Source: Coenobita brevimanus (lineage: Eukaryota > Arthropoda > Malacostraca > Decapoda > Coenobitidae). Taken from it: a DNA stretch of 64,000 bases. The number at the start of each line of letters is the position of its first letter. Position 1 is the first letter of the stretch. Shown here in pieces: positions 30,322-41,800 of the stretch. Location of the stretch: contig CM064712.1 of NCBI GenBank assembly GCA_032717465.1, positions 23,452,410 through 23,516,409 on the forward strand, given 5' to 3'. The position numbers were made by a program, and so were the translations under genes. The notes under the pieces were generated by a model. It did not search any database and was not told the DNA's origin. It saw only the letters and a program-made list of their open reading frames with translations.

Positions 30322-31214
30322 TTTCAAAGTAATAGAGACCACAGTGCTTATTATGTCTCTACAAATTGTGGAGGGCTACTGCAGATCCTGTGTTTCTTTC
30401 TTTCTTCCAAACATTTTTTTTCATCTTGACGCCATTCCGTTATTTCTTCATCAATTTGCTGCAGACTTAGCACAACTGTTCTTTGGGTCAACAGCCCCAG
30501 ACACCCTTTTCATTTCTTTTCTAAGATTTAAATATTCAAAAGGGAGTGATGTGGTCAAACTTCGAATCAGAGAAAGACTCAGATTTTGAGATTCTATATT
30601 TTTGTACGTTCCTTAATTCTCATAGCAATTCGTACAGAAATTTTCATCAGCGTGTGGAGACCACGTTACATTCCCTTAAGAATACTGTATTGGCAATCTT
30701 GCTTTGAATACCATCTTACCAGCTTTTCAACAACCTCTGAGCAAACTGTACGTTCTCTGAAGTTGTTGAGTGTGTGCGTATACAAGGGACAAGTGAAGCC
30801 TGGGTGAATACAGAGGGCCTTTGTCAAGAGTAAGTTAATAAGCGTTTGAATCCTGTTGGTTATGCTGGTGGGATGGTGTTTGTACTGCGACCCGTGAGCC
30901 AGGCAGGGTCCATCTTTATAAACAGTGACGGAGCTGAGTCCAAATGTCAGCGAAAGTGGTGGAGTTCCCGGTAGTCCAGTCCAAGGTATAAACTCTATAT
31001 ACCCTTACACCTTTATTCCCTGCTCTAGTCATCCCACCACCTCGCTCCTCAGTGTTTACCTGAACACTCTACAAGGCAAGGAAACAAACACCTTGGGAAG
31101 TTATATGGTAACTCTTCACTGATCTTTGAGCATGTCAAAAGCATATATTTCTTTACGCAAAAATATCTTAAATATGCACTTATTTGGGGAAAATACACAT
31201 CGCTATATATTAGT

Positions 31215-31273
<59 letters not shown>

Positions 31274-31959
31274 TCCTTTATAGGGAAAAAAAAAAAAACT
31301 ATCAGCTGGACCCGAATCAGATCACACAACGATAAACACATCAGAGAGCGACCTGCCTCCTTTTCCACATTCAACCGCGACAAAAAAATTCACCCTCTCC
31401 TAGCCCACAAATCTTTGTCTCTCTCTCTCTCTCTCTCTCAAATCCATGGTGTTTTATATCCTTTATGTTTTTTCATTCATTAGAAAGATCATTTATTCAT
31501 TTGTAACGTATCAGTTTCATAACAATACAGTTAATAATTAGGGCAGGGGAATGAAATGATTGTAATAATTTTTCGATGCCACACAAATCACTGAGTAAGG
31601 AATGTGGGGAGCGTGAGGTCTGGGCGGGCGAGAATGAAATGATAGGAAACAGTTCACTCAGAGCGGCCAGGCGTGATGAATGACTATTGTTATTCCGTAT
31701 GCCATAAAAAATTTCCTAGTATAGGCTAGCTAGAAGTGTCATTTTTTTACGAAATGGATCGCAGATAAATGCTCTACAATATTCTACAATCATTGCCGAA
31801 ATATTTATATGTCTGTGAGTAAACACTGAATAAATAAGTGAATGATACAATATGGTAATTCCTTTTTTTTTTTTTAGATTCTTTTCGTTCATTAGGAAGA
31901 TCAAACAACAAATTGTTGTGAAAAAAAAAAAAAAAAGGAAAATATTTTGGTTGGACTCA
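30321..31959. other. unique and low-complexity sequence, no gene seen
   Basis: Includes (AC)n at 31219-31271, (TC)n at about 31419-31439 and several A/T homopolymers. Open frames are under 110 codons and unrecognised. Confidence 0.5.
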
Positions 31960-32100
31960 ACCTCCGTCGAAAGTGTGAGCGGTTGATTGCACTTTGACGA
32001 ATCCTGAGTCAAAAGAGTGCGAACGGTTGGATTCACTTGGACGAATCCTTAATCGAAGGAGTGTGAGCGGTTATTTATTCCTTAGTTAATCCTAAAGGCC
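31960..32100. repeat. three-unit tandem repeat, unit about 44 bp
   Basis: GTGTGAGCGGTTGATTGCAC, GTGCGAACGGTTGGATTCAC and GTGTGAGCGGTTATTTATTC open three successive units. Each contains TGACGAATCC or a relative. Confidence 0.65.
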
Positions 32101-33000
32101 TAAGTGCCCCACATGTTATCCCATCAACACCCATACCATGGCCTGCCTCTCCCTGCTTCTTTTTATTCATACTCCAACTCTTGCCTGCCCCACTCTCCTT
32201 TATTTCATAGCTCCTCTTAGTGTCCAGCCTTCCTTACCCTACCCTTTAAGACTGTTCCTTCCCTGGTTTGACTTGTCCACTGTGGCCCAACTCACCACCT
32301 CTCCCTTTCTGCCATGCCTCTGCTGCTTTCACATACTTAATCGTGACCGTACCTTACTCTACCTGTCCCTGCTATCTACTGCCCTGCCTCTGCTAACCTT
32401 CACTCGCCTAATCCTGTCCCTTCTCTGCTCTTGTTCTACCTTATTCTTCCGTATTCATCCTAGTATTTTCCATCCTGCTTCCCTCCAAGTCTTATCCCCG
32501 CTCTTCCTTCATCTTTCTTTCCTTCTCCTCATGCTTTTCTTCTGCTTCCCTACCAGCAAACACTTACATCATTCTCAGTTTTAGTTCTCATTTCTCACGG
32601 GCCTCATTATCCTTAGTTTTCTTTCCAATCCGTCTGTCCCTTATTTCACCCATTCTATATAGCTTCATCCTCCCTTTCTCCACCTCCTTCCTGTATACGG
32701 TCCCTTCCCCTTATCTTTGAATTCCACTCCTTTTATTCTTATCACTGATTCACGTCTTTACATTTTGTCGTATTATGACTCATTTACTGTATACCCTCCC
32801 TCATCCTGCCTACCCCTTATCCCTCTCCCTACCTCCCCTTCTGCCTCTTTGTCTCTTCTTGTTTCTCCGCCGGTGCCTGCGTGTCTGCCTAGCAACGGTA
32901 CTTATCTCGTGCCTGACTGCCTGCTAAGTTGTCTGTCCACTTATCTAATAGTAGTTGTTTCTACCTGATTACTGTCTCTTTACTTCCCTTTCCATCCTCG
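32101..33000. other. long pyrimidine-rich stretch
   Basis: The plus strand is mostly C and T for about 900 bases. The 148-codon frame from 32138 is Leu/Ser/Phe/Pro-rich low complexity and I do not regard it as a gene. Confidence 0.6.
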
Positions 33001-33299
33001 TACACTCAGACACACACATAAACAAACATGAGCACAAGAAAAAAACAAATACGGCGACATACAAACAGAATATTACACATTGTTAGATATACTGTAAACA
33101 TTCAGACGCTCTCTAGGAATGCTAGCTGTTGTTTAAATGTTTTTGTAGGTTTTCACTATTTATTACCGTTGCCTTATTGCCCATAGCTATCTGTACCCAC
33201 ACTGTAACTAAAAACTATTCCCTTTTGTTTTTCGTCATCATCAGAGAGTGTGTAAAGTGCATGTGTTAGTGGGCGATGACGGGAAGGTAGTGGGGGCTA
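33001..33299. other. unique sequence, no gene seen
   Basis: Mixed-composition DNA without recognisable features. Confidence 0.4.
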
Positions 33300-33800
33300 C
33301 GACTCGTATAATGGCAGGATGGGAGGAGTCGGGGTGGCAGGGGAAGGAAGGTGGAGGTGATGGTGCGAGATGGGGAGATACTGTGATGTTGATGGCAAGA
33401 TGGGTGGTGGTAGTGGTAGTGGGGAGATAGTGGGGGTGTTCATGGTAGAACTGGGGGTGTATAAGGGTGACAGGGGAATGGTGGTGATGGTGGTAGTGGT
33501 GGTGGTGGGAGATGGGGAGATAATGGGAGTGTTAATGGTAGGGTGGGTGGCAAGGGAAGGTGGTGGTGTTTTTAATGGGAGATGTGGGGATAGTGGAGAT
33601 GTTAATGGCTGGATTGCGGGAGTACGGGTGGTGGTGGTGGGGGATGAGGAGATAATGTGTTAATGGCAGGAGGGGGAGGTCGGGATGGTAGGGGAAGGGT
33701 CGTGGTGTTATTGGTGGTGGTGGTGGGGGATGGGAACATAGGGGGTGTTAATGGTAGGATGGGGGAGTGGATGGTGGCAGGAGAAGCGTAATGGTAGGAG
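33300..33800. repeat. G-rich minisatellite, unit about 90-100 bp
   Basis: The phrase GGGAGATGGGGAGATAATGG, or a variant, followed by GTGTTAATGGTAGG recurs about every 90 bases (near 33367, 33421, 33509, 33578, 33637 and 33724), separated by GGT-rich stretches. Confidence 0.65.
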
Positions 33801-34443
33801 GCTAGTATGGGTGAATAGGCTTAATGATGACTGTAGAGGTAGTGGTGATGAAAATGGAAGGGAGTGTGGTGATGACTGTCGCAGTGGTGAGAATGCTGGT
33901 AGATGGGAGTACCGGTATGTATATTGAATCTTAAAGTATTTCTGCAGATTGACGAAGTGAGTGGTGGTAAGAGAAACAGTGTGTGACAATATCCTTATAA
34001 GTGTGTACTATGTGCACTAAGCACCACTATCACCACCACCATCAGCGATTTCTCGATGTGAGTCACTGCCGTAACTTAATGTGAACAATCTGTGCACTCG
34101 ATCACTCACTCAGTACGATAATGACATGAATAACTAATAGCACTTGGGATGATACCGGTAGGCATGCAAAGCAGCATTTATTCCCCGTTTTGTAGTATTA
34201 TTTAAAATAAAGCGATAGATTCTGACTTTAAAATATGTATTGTCTGCTACAAGATGACGAAAAACAGTAAAGCTGCGTCAAAAAGTATCATTGATCATTT
34301 AAGCCACAACAAAATTAAAGACAAATTTCAAGAAAAAAGAAATAATGATACAGTTACTGGTTTTCAGCAGATAATATACAACACTAATATTTTTAAAACG
34401 AACATTAAAGACTGAGTTCCAAATTACGGTAATTGTTTTTAGC
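33801..34443. other. unique AT-rich sequence, no gene seen
   Basis: No open frame or repeat of note. Confidence 0.4.
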
Positions 34444-34552
34444 ATTATTGCCAAGTGACTGAAAGGTGTATGTTACCAGTAGCAAGAAATATGAATGAAA
34501 ACAGCATTAAAAGCGGGGGCGTTAAGTAAGTATTTATAAGACAGAAACCTCA
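34444..34552. repeat. left 109-bp target-site duplication of the RTE element
   Basis: Starts ATTATTGCCAAGTGACTGAA and ends GAAACCTCA. The same 109 bases, with about six substitutions, recur at 36099-36207 immediately after the element's GATA tail. Confidence 0.85.
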
Positions 34553-36098
34553 GTAGGATAGAAGTTGGGGAAGGAATGAAGAAAGTTAAATTGGGGAAAG
34601 CCTCAGGAATTGATGGAGTGTGTGGTGAAATGCTGAAGCATGGGGGAGAGATAGTAGTAGAATGGATGTGGAAGATGTGCAGATTGGCCTGGGAGGAAGG
34701 TAAAGTCCCGGAGGATTGGAAGTCAGGTATAATTATTCCCTTGTACAAAGGAATATTGGAAAAAGAAGTGTGTGGTAATCATAGGGGCATTTGTCTTCTT
34801 AGTGTAATAGGAAAAGTGTATGGTAGGATACTTATTGACAGAGTTAGAGAAAGAACAGAGAAATTAGTTGGAGAAGAACAGGGAGGCTTTAGGAAGGGAA
34901 GAGGTTGTGTAGATCAGATATTCATTGTTAGATCTTTAGTGGAAAAGTTTCTAGAGAAGGGAAAGAAGTGTATGCGGCTTTCATGGATTTGGAGAAAGCA
35001 TATGACAGGGTGGATAGACAAGGATTGTGGAAAGTATTAAGAATATATGGAGTAGATGGGAAATTGCTGAATGCTGTGAAGAGTATGTATGATGGTACTA
35101 AGGCTGCAGTGCGTGTGGAAGGTGAACTGAGTGGATTTTTCACTTTACAGGTTGGGTTGAAACAGGGATGTGTCATGTCTCCATGGTTGTTCAATCTGTA
35201 CATGGATGGGGTAATAAAAGAGGTACAAGGTAGGGTAGTGGATGTTGGAGTGGCCCTGGTGAGAGAGGTTAGTGTTTGGAAACTCCTGTACTGTTGTTTG
35301 CAGATGATACTGTGTTGTTGGGTGAAGACGAAGGGGAGCTGCAAGGCTTGGTGGATGAGTTTAGGAGAGTGTAAAAAAACGGAATCTAAAGGTGAATGTA
35401 AGGAAGAGTAAAGTGATGGTCTTTGAGAGAGGTGAAGTCAGTAAATGTACAGCGAGGTTGGATGGTGAGGAATTGGAAAATATGAGTACGTTTAAGTACT
35501 TGGGTAGTGTGGTGAGTAAGGATGGAGGTTTGGAGGGTGAAATGCTTGAAAGTGTACAGCAGGGAAGAAAGGTTGCTGGTTCCTTGAAAGCAGTGATAAG
35601 AAACAGGGAAGTGGCCATGGAAGTGAAAAAGTTACTACATGACAGTATTGTGATACCATCTCTGACGTATGGAAGTGAAGCTTGGACGTTGTTGGAAGGA
35701 CACAAGTCAAGTGTGAGAGCAGTGGAAATAAGTTATTTAAGAGGAGCCTGTGGAGTCACATGGAGAGACAGGCTGACGAATGAGGATATAAAGGAGCGTT
35801 GTGGTGTGGATGTGGATGTGATAGGAAGCGTTATGGGGAATACACTTAGGTGGTTTGGCCATGTGGAGAGGATGGAGGGTGAGAGACTGACGAGGAGAGT
35901 GTATGTAAGTGAGGTGGAGGGGGGAAGAGGGAGGGGGAGGCCGAGGATGAGATGGAGGGATGGGGTGGAGAGGTATATGAGAGAAGGGGGTGTGAGTTGG
36001 GAGCAGGGCAGTGAAATGGCGGGGGACAGGGCGACGTGGAGACGATTTGTTTGTGGCCATCCCGAACGGGATTGAGGCGTCTGGCAATAGATAGATAG
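34553..36098 (+). mobile_element. 5'-truncated RTE-type non-LTR retrotransposon
   Basis: Starts inside the reverse transcriptase and ends in a short GATA repeat, bounded by a long target-site duplication as expected for target-primed reverse transcription. The RT and C-terminal motifs are of the RTE kind. A shorter sibling with the same 3' end lies at 48792-49031. Confidence 0.85.
34576..36075 (+). pseudogene. RTE-type reverse transcriptase, frameshifted
   Basis: Recognisable in order: GKASGIDGV, PLYKG, NHRGICLLSVIGKVYGRIL, EEQGGFRKGRGCVDQIF (34576-34960), AFMDLEKAYDRV and GLKQGCVMSPWLFNLYMDGV (about 34975-35215), LLFADDTVLLGEDE (about 35295-35340), NVRKSKVMVF, FKYLGSVVS, IPSLTYGSEAWT, LRWFGHVERM and a Gly/Arg-rich end GRGRGRPRMRWRDG (35392-36075). 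At least three frame changes (near 34962, 35280 and in the A-run near 35373) and the missing endonuclease make it inactive. The catalytic FADD box itself is intact. Confidence 0.85.
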
Positions 36099-36207
36099 AT
36101 TATTGCCAAGTGGCTGAAAGGTGTATGTTACCAGTAGCAAGAAATCTGAATGAAAGCAACATTAAATGCGGGGGCGTTAAGTAAGTATTTATAAGACAGA
36201 AGCCTCA
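36099..36207. repeat. right 109-bp target-site duplication of the RTE element
   Basis: Second copy of the 109-bp flank; see 34444-34552. The roughly 5 percent divergence between the two dates the insertion as old. Confidence 0.85.
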
Positions 36208-36685
36208 AGAACAGTACAAGAAGAAAAAGAAAAGGGAGTAGAAGGAGGAGGAGGACGTGGGAGTATAGGAGAAGGGGAAAACAGAATGAGATAGATATAG
36301 TAAATAAAAAATGATAAAAGCAATCAGACGGGTGAGCGTAAGGTATGAGACGGGGTTATGTGGCATCACCGTGACCTGGTATCTTTATTGTATGGCGGGA
36401 GTGTTGGACAAAAGAACACACCCACTGATTTCATTTGATACTCCTTGCCGCCAACTCACCCCTTTATATCTCTAAATTTATACCTCCATTCTCTCACCCC
36501 ACCAGCTTTCTCTTTCCACCTCCGTCTCTTTTCCGTATCTTTCTCTCCCTCCCCCTCATCCATCCACGTCTTCCACCACCTATACCCTACACCTTTCACC
36601 CATCCTTGCCTCGAGCTGCCTCTGTTATCTCTGTGTGACAGGAAAGAAGTCGAAGTAAATCCGATGTGCTGGTCAGAGTGCAGCG

Positions 36686-36687
<2 letters not shown>
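36208..36687. other. purine- then pyrimidine-rich sequence, no gene
   Basis: A GA-rich patch near 36215-36290 is followed by a C/T-rich stretch at about 36430-36630. Frames there are low complexity. Confidence 0.5.

Positions 36688-36757
<70 letters not shown>
36688..36757. repeat. compound (TG)n(AG)n microsatellite
   Basis: TG run switching to GA at about 36728. Confidence 0.95.
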
Positions 36758-36760
<3 letters not shown>

Positions 36761-38784
36761 TAAGAGAAGGCCTAATATACAACAATGGATACAGTGTGAC
36801 AAGCACCACGATCATATACTGAGATACGCTACCCATCGATTATTTTCACCCATTGTTCCTTAGGCTACCCCAACATTTAACCCTTGGACAAATAGACGCC
36901 ACTTCTGAGATGAACAAAATCGACATTCAGTAGGAAAACCAATTACAAAAAAGTACGGTAGATAATTATACCCACCACAACCACCACGTATTGTCACCCA
37001 GTGTTGTCTACCGTCATGTTTGGTAAAATCTCAGACAAGGTATACAGTACCTTTCAAAAGTCTCTGTACACAAGCAAACGGAACGTGTAGCAGTGTGTCG
37101 TGTGTATATAAGATGTCAGGTGGCAGTGTAGTAATTTTGTGTAGAGGTCGTTAGTGGGAGTTGTGGGAGTTAGTAAAGTTACAGTATAAAGATTTGGCAG
37201 TTAAAAATTTAGCAGCAAGGCTATGAAATATCTGAGAGGCAGTGTGTGGCAGTATATATGCTTTGCTGTACATCACTTCTCAAACATCATGCTTAATAGT
37301 TTCATAGGTAAACTGTTAATTCTTTTATGGCAAACAATAGCCAACGTCGGTGATACTCTTCTGTAATCAACATGTGTGTGTGTGTGTGCGCGTGCTTTGG
37401 TTCCTAGTTGATTAATTTTCAACTTATGTATATCAGGTTAAATTTGTTATGGACCTCTTGACTAAAACGCTAAGTTGAGTTTGGTTAGTTACCGTATTAA
37501 TTTTGCTGTTATTGATATTAGTCTATTTTAGATTAAATTAAGCTTAGTCAAGACGAGTAGATGGACCTAGGTTAGCGTGGGTAATTTAAGTTTTATTTGG
37601 TACTACTAGAGAGTAGAGGTGGAGGAAGGTGGTGGCGGGGGAGGGGGGGGGGCAGGTACTGGAGAACTGGAGAGCCAGCGCGGCGGTGGGAGAGGGGAAC
37701 GGGAGAGGAAGAGGGTGGGAAAGGGAGAGGAAAGTCCTTCTGCATAATCGACTGACGGTGAAACAGTTACATGTTGAAATGTGAGAGGTATATTGATAAA
37801 GGCAAGATGAAGTGCCAGGAGACAGTAGTATGAAATAAGATAAAAGGGAGAGTTCAACAAAGTTCCTCCTCCCAAAGATAGAGACAAAAACAAGAAACAA
37901 CAAAGATGAGCTGGAAATGCTGTTGTTTGACTTGAGGATGAGGCCCACAAGCTGTTACAAGTCGGATATGGTACGCTCGTTTAAGTCCAGCCTGGATTAT
38001 ATTTTTTATTGCCTGGCACTAGGTATTGTGTACTGAATGAAATAGTAGGGGAAGGGGAAAGGGATATGGGGAAGACCTTGTGAAAATATTGAGTGGAAAC
38101 TGTGGGGAGAGCGTGGGGTCAGAGCGGGGCAAGCTTATGAAAATGGTGGGTGGAGAGTAATGATAATGGCAGTTTTATGGGACCAGAGTTTTATGGTAAT
38201 GGTGGGACTCGGGCGACGTTTTAGCAGTATTCATGCAGGCACTTGCCTTGTGTACTGGAGGTTTGTGAGCTGGAGGTAGTGGCTGGTTGCAACGGTCCCT
38301 GTCTTCAGCTCACTTAGGTAAACCCAGGCGTTAAAATCCAGTTCTTGCCAAAATGCGCATCCCATTCGCACCATATGTAGACCAGAGTAAACTGTAAATA
38401 TTTGCAAGTGGTACGTTTTAGGGGCCAAGGTTGGGGAAAGGGACATACAAGGCTGTGGGACCTTCATCGTGTGGACTAACTCCCCTTTTTTACCCTGAAC
38501 TCTTTGCTAATGTTGACCGTATTAAGAAGGCATAGGGCGGGGGATACACTCCATCCATATACACATGCTAATATTTACTGTAAACAAATATGGCACTGCC
38601 TTTGTAGGTTAGCTTCATGAGAACAATTTATATCTATCAGTTTATGCAGCATTGTAGTCAGTACAGGAAACTCACTTAATAAACAAACTCAAGATGAACA
38701 CCGCATCTGAGCCCTGCCATGTGAGTGTTAAGGGACAAGAAAAGAAATATGAAACCCAGAATTTGTTGACTAGCCATTTGCTGC
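36758..38784. other. unique sequence, no gene seen
   Basis: Mixed and G-rich DNA. A phrase ACAGTACCTTTCAAAAGTCT near 37045 resembles a Tc1/mariner-type terminus, but I found no matching inverted partner. No domain-bearing frame. Confidence 0.4.
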
Positions 38785-38995
38785 TTTTGCTCTAATTTGG
38801 CCTAAAATTTCCATCTCTCCACCTTGAATGTCAAACTGTAACAATAGACTGACACTTGAATTTGGTTCAAGTCACGAAAAAGTGCTATGGAAAGGATGTA
38901 GGGCCGTAGCATCATCTTTTTTCGCCACTGAGCTACGAGAAATCAGCTGCAAAAGAACGAAAATATGGGCAAATTTAAAGTTATCATTCTCATGG
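38785..38995. mobile_element. small inverted-repeat (MITE-like) element, copy 3
   Basis: TTTGGCCTAAAATT at the left and GGGCAAATTTAAAGT at the right correspond to diverged ends of the element at 5392-5553. The interior shares GTGCTATGGAAAGGATGTAG, GCCGTAGCA and ACTGAGCTACG with it. Confidence 0.5.
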
Positions 38996-39589
38996 TGTAA
39001 AATCTGTTGTGTGTCTATTGTTGCAAACTATTATCACACACAAAGCACTAAAATATTTGAACTAAATGATAGCAGGATTGACTGTTCCACCAAGAGGTCC
39101 TGCAAACACGTCATAAAAATGGAACACCCGCTTTAATACCATCTTACCAACTTCTGAACGTCTTATCCCCGGATACCGTTGAGGCGAATGTGGGTATTAA
39201 TGCCCAAGTGGTGGCATGTGAGATATAGCACACTCTTGGCTTGCGGAAGGTGGATTACTGAGCCTCAGGAATGGGCATCTTAGCCTAAATCCAGAATTAA
39301 AGGAGAGAGGGTAGGTATTAGTCCCCAAGTGTTTATGTGTGAAGGTTGTTGGGAGCCCCATTTCGGTGTGTGGCAGATATACTGGACGTTGTGGAAGGCT
39401 TCCTCACCTACAGCCAGAACTGTGGTCAAAGGGAGTTACACTGCTTAACTACATGAAATGTGCTTTCCCCATTTAATGTTCCTTTTATCCTGTTTAACTG
39501 CAGACCTTGGTGCCATTGTAATCTGCCTCCCAACATGTACTCTTAACACTATATCCTGACTTATCTTCATACTTCTATTTAATCTTTCC
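38996..39589. other. unique sequence, no gene seen
   Basis: No recognisable feature. Confidence 0.4.
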
Positions 39590-39904
39590 AGTATTTACAC
39601 TCCACCTTACCTGCGTCAGCCTCACACAGGTACACATTTCCGCTCCTCTCCCTATTACATTCATTTCCATCGTATAGTTCAACCTTGCAGAATCACACAG
39701 TTCTGCTCCACTCCTTACTATATTTATTTCTATCTTACAGCTCAACCTCACACAAATAAGGCCCGATTCACACGACCCGTTTTGGTTCCGACAGGCAGTC
39801 CGCCGGCTTGACACCGTCAGAATGTTGTATATTCACATGACTCATTCCCGGTCCGTCCAGCATCGTGTGTGTGCTCATTGTTGCGTGAGGATCATGCGGC
39901 AATT

Positions 39905-40060
39905 GCTCTACTATTAGAAGAAGAGGAGGAAGAAAAAGTTCGTGGAAAGTGGAAAAGGTTATGGGAACACCAGTCACGGAAAATGAGAAAGTTCGAGGGA
40001 GAATTCTGGGCCCTGTATAAAGAACTGGCAGATGATGAGGTAAAATTTTCAGTAGTCCTG
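39905..40060 (+). pseudogene. Harbinger transposase N-terminal fragment, copy 1
   Basis: The frame AAIALLLEEEEEEKVRGK, then KRLWEHQ and FEGEFWALYKELADDE matches the start of PIF/Harbinger DDE transposases, where an Arg-rich W-V-H segment is followed by GEFHTL-like residues. No DDE catalytic region is present. Relative to copy 2, a 19-base deletion just after the ATG (about 39894) puts the ATG out of frame. Confidence 0.7.
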
Positions 40061-40183
40061 CTGGAGCACTACCTTGGGAGTGATATAGCGTATCCTGTAT
40101 TAAGGCTAGAAAAAACAGTTAATTTTACCTGTAGAGATTATGAGTTTTATAATTTTTGTATAAAAAACTAATGACACACTCAG

Positions 40184-40313
40184 CTGGTTTGTTTACTTCC
40201 TCGCCAATCGCTTTCAATATCTTATCTTTATGCAGATTATCACTGTACTTCTTATTAGTCATATCAAAAAATTCTTCATAAGAACGCACAAGTTCGATCA
40301 GCCTTTCGTCCAT
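40184..40313 (-). pseudogene. MADF/Myb-like partner gene, first exon, copy 1
   Basis: From the ATG at 40313: MDERLIELVRSYEEFFD, then KKYSDNLHKDKI and AIGEEVNKP, the beginning of a MADF (Myb/SANT-like) domain. Animal Harbinger elements encode such a DNA-binding protein beside the transposase. The splice donor that follows this exon in copy 2 (CCAG then GTGAGT) is CCAG then CTGAGT here, so the donor is destroyed. Confidence 0.7.
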
Positions 40314-40928
40314 GATGCCAAACAATGAACTGTATGTGTTATCTACATGGACAAGGCGGTAACAGCGAGTCGTGGAATGGACGGGTATGCTACGTATCCT
40401 CGTTCACATGAGGCATCACCAACCCCTCAGGCCGGCGTCAAGTCGCCAGCCAGCCGGCCAGGATTTCTCAAGAAGATACCCGTGACGTGTCGGTCGGCTG
40501 ACGGACTGCTGCCGCCGTCAGCTTGACGGGTCATGTGAACAGTTACATTAGAATGCATGTAAGAAATCTCGACGGCATCTAGCCGCCGGACTGCCTGTCG
40601 GAACCAAAACGGGTCGTGTGAATCGGGCCTAAACAGTTCTGCTCCTCTCAATGTTTTTTTCATTTCCATCTTTTAGCTCAGCCTAATACACAATTCTGCT
40701 CCTTTCGCTATTTTTTTCATTTCCATCTTATAGCCAAGCCTCATACAATCACACACCTCTCACTCTCCCTGTTACATTCATTTCCATCTTAGGCTCAATT
40801 CACACGACCCGTTTTGGTTCCGACAGGCAGTTCGCCAGCTTGACGCCGTCAGAATGTTGTGTATTCACATGACGCGTTCCCGGGCCTTCCAGCATCGTCA
40901 TTTAGTGTGTCATTGTTGCGTGAGGACC

Positions 40929-41135
40929 ATGGCCGGTCGGTCCCTAAAGGCGGCAATTGCTCTACTATTAGAAGAAGAGGAGGAAGAAAAAGCTCGTGGA
41001 AGGAGGAAAAGGTTATGGGTACACCAGTCACTGAAAAAGAGAAAGTTCGAGGGAGAATTCTGGACCCTATATAAAGAACTGGCAGATGATGTAAAATTTT
41101 TCAGTAATCCTGCTGGAGCAGTATCTTGGGAGTGA
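40929..41135 (+). pseudogene. Harbinger transposase N-terminal fragment, copy 2
   Basis: From the ATG at 40929: MAGRSLKAAIALLLEE, then RRKRLWVHQ and FEGEFWTLYKELADDVKFF, the expected transposase start and better preserved than copy 1. It then leaves the transposase frame and stops at 41135. The catalytic DDE part is absent. Confidence 0.75.
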
Positions 41136-41234
41136 TATAGCATATCCTGTATTAAGGCAAGAAAAAACAGTGAATTTTACCTGCAAAGATTATGAGTTAT
41201 GATTTCATGTTTAATAAACTATTGACACACTCAC

Positions 41235-41364
41235 CTGGTTTGTTTACTTCCTCGCCAATCGCTGTCCATATCTTATCTTTATGCAGATTATCACTGTACT
41301 TCTTGTTAGTCATATCAAATAACGCTTCATAAGAACGCTCAAGTTCGATCAGCCTTTCGTCCAT
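41235..41364 (-). pseudogene. MADF/Myb-like partner gene, first exon with splice donor, copy 2
   Basis: From the ATG at 41364: MDERLIELERSYEALFD, KKYSDNLHKDKIW and AIGEEVNKPG. The exon ends at a textbook donor CCAG followed by GTGAGT, the GT being at 41233-41234. Only this exon is present; the downstream exons were lost with the centre of the element. Confidence 0.75.
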
Positions 41365-41800
41365 GATGCCAAACAATGAACTGTACGTATTGTCTACATG
41401 GACAAGGCGGTAACAGCGAGTCGTGGAATGGACGGGTATGCTACGTATCCTCGTTCACATGAGGCATCACCAACCCGTTAGGCCGGCGTCAGGTCGCCAG
41501 CCAGCCGGCCAGGATTTCTCAAGAAGATATCCGTGACGTGTCGGTCGGCTAACTGAAGGCTGCCGCCGTCAGCTTAACGGGTCATGTGAACAGTTAGCCT
41601 ACATTAGAATACATGTGAGAAATCTCGACGGCGTCTAGCCGCTGGCTTCCTGTCGGAACCAAAACGGGTCGTGTGAATCGGCCTGAATCGGACCTTATAG
41701 CCCAGCCTCATACAATCACGTATCTATCATTCTCTCACTACAGTATTACATTCATTTCCATCTTACAGCTCAGCGTGGTCCTTCATGACTTAGTATATTC

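Larger units (their letters stand above)
39760..40629 (+). mobile_element. non-autonomous PIF/Harbinger element, copy 1
   Basis: 870 bp with long terminal inverted repeats: GGCCCGATTCACACGACCCG continues for about 40 bases that match the reverse complement of the right end. It is flanked by the 3-bp duplication TAA (39757-39759 and 40630-40632), typical of this superfamily (TWA). Inside, a transposase N-terminal fragment is on the plus strand near the left end and a MADF first exon on the minus strand near the right end. The middle of both genes is missing, so this is a deletion derivative. Confidence 0.9.
40792..41694 (+). mobile_element. non-autonomous PIF/Harbinger element, copy 2
   Basis: 903 bp, same orientation and same internal deletion as copy 1. 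It is flanked by the duplication TTA (40789-40791 and 41695-41697). The left end reads GGCTCAATTCACACG; the right terminal repeat carries a small duplication (GAATCGGCCT then GAATCGGACC). Confidence 0.85.
39590..41800. repeat. ~65-bp minisatellite interrupted by two Harbinger insertions
   Basis: Units built on CATTTCCATCTTATAG, then CTCAGCCTCA and ACAATCACA or ACAGTTCTGCTCC occur at about 39600-39756, 40633-40788 and 41698-41775. Two PIF/Harbinger elements (39760-40629 and 40792-41694) sit within this array. Confidence 0.75.

Noticed and set aside
32138..32584. 148-codon plus-strand frame
   Set aside because: Leu/Ser/Phe/Pro-rich product of a pyrimidine-rich tract, with no motif.
37041..37075. 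Tc1/mariner terminal repeat
   Set aside because: The phrase resembles such termini, but I found no inverted partner within a reasonable distance.
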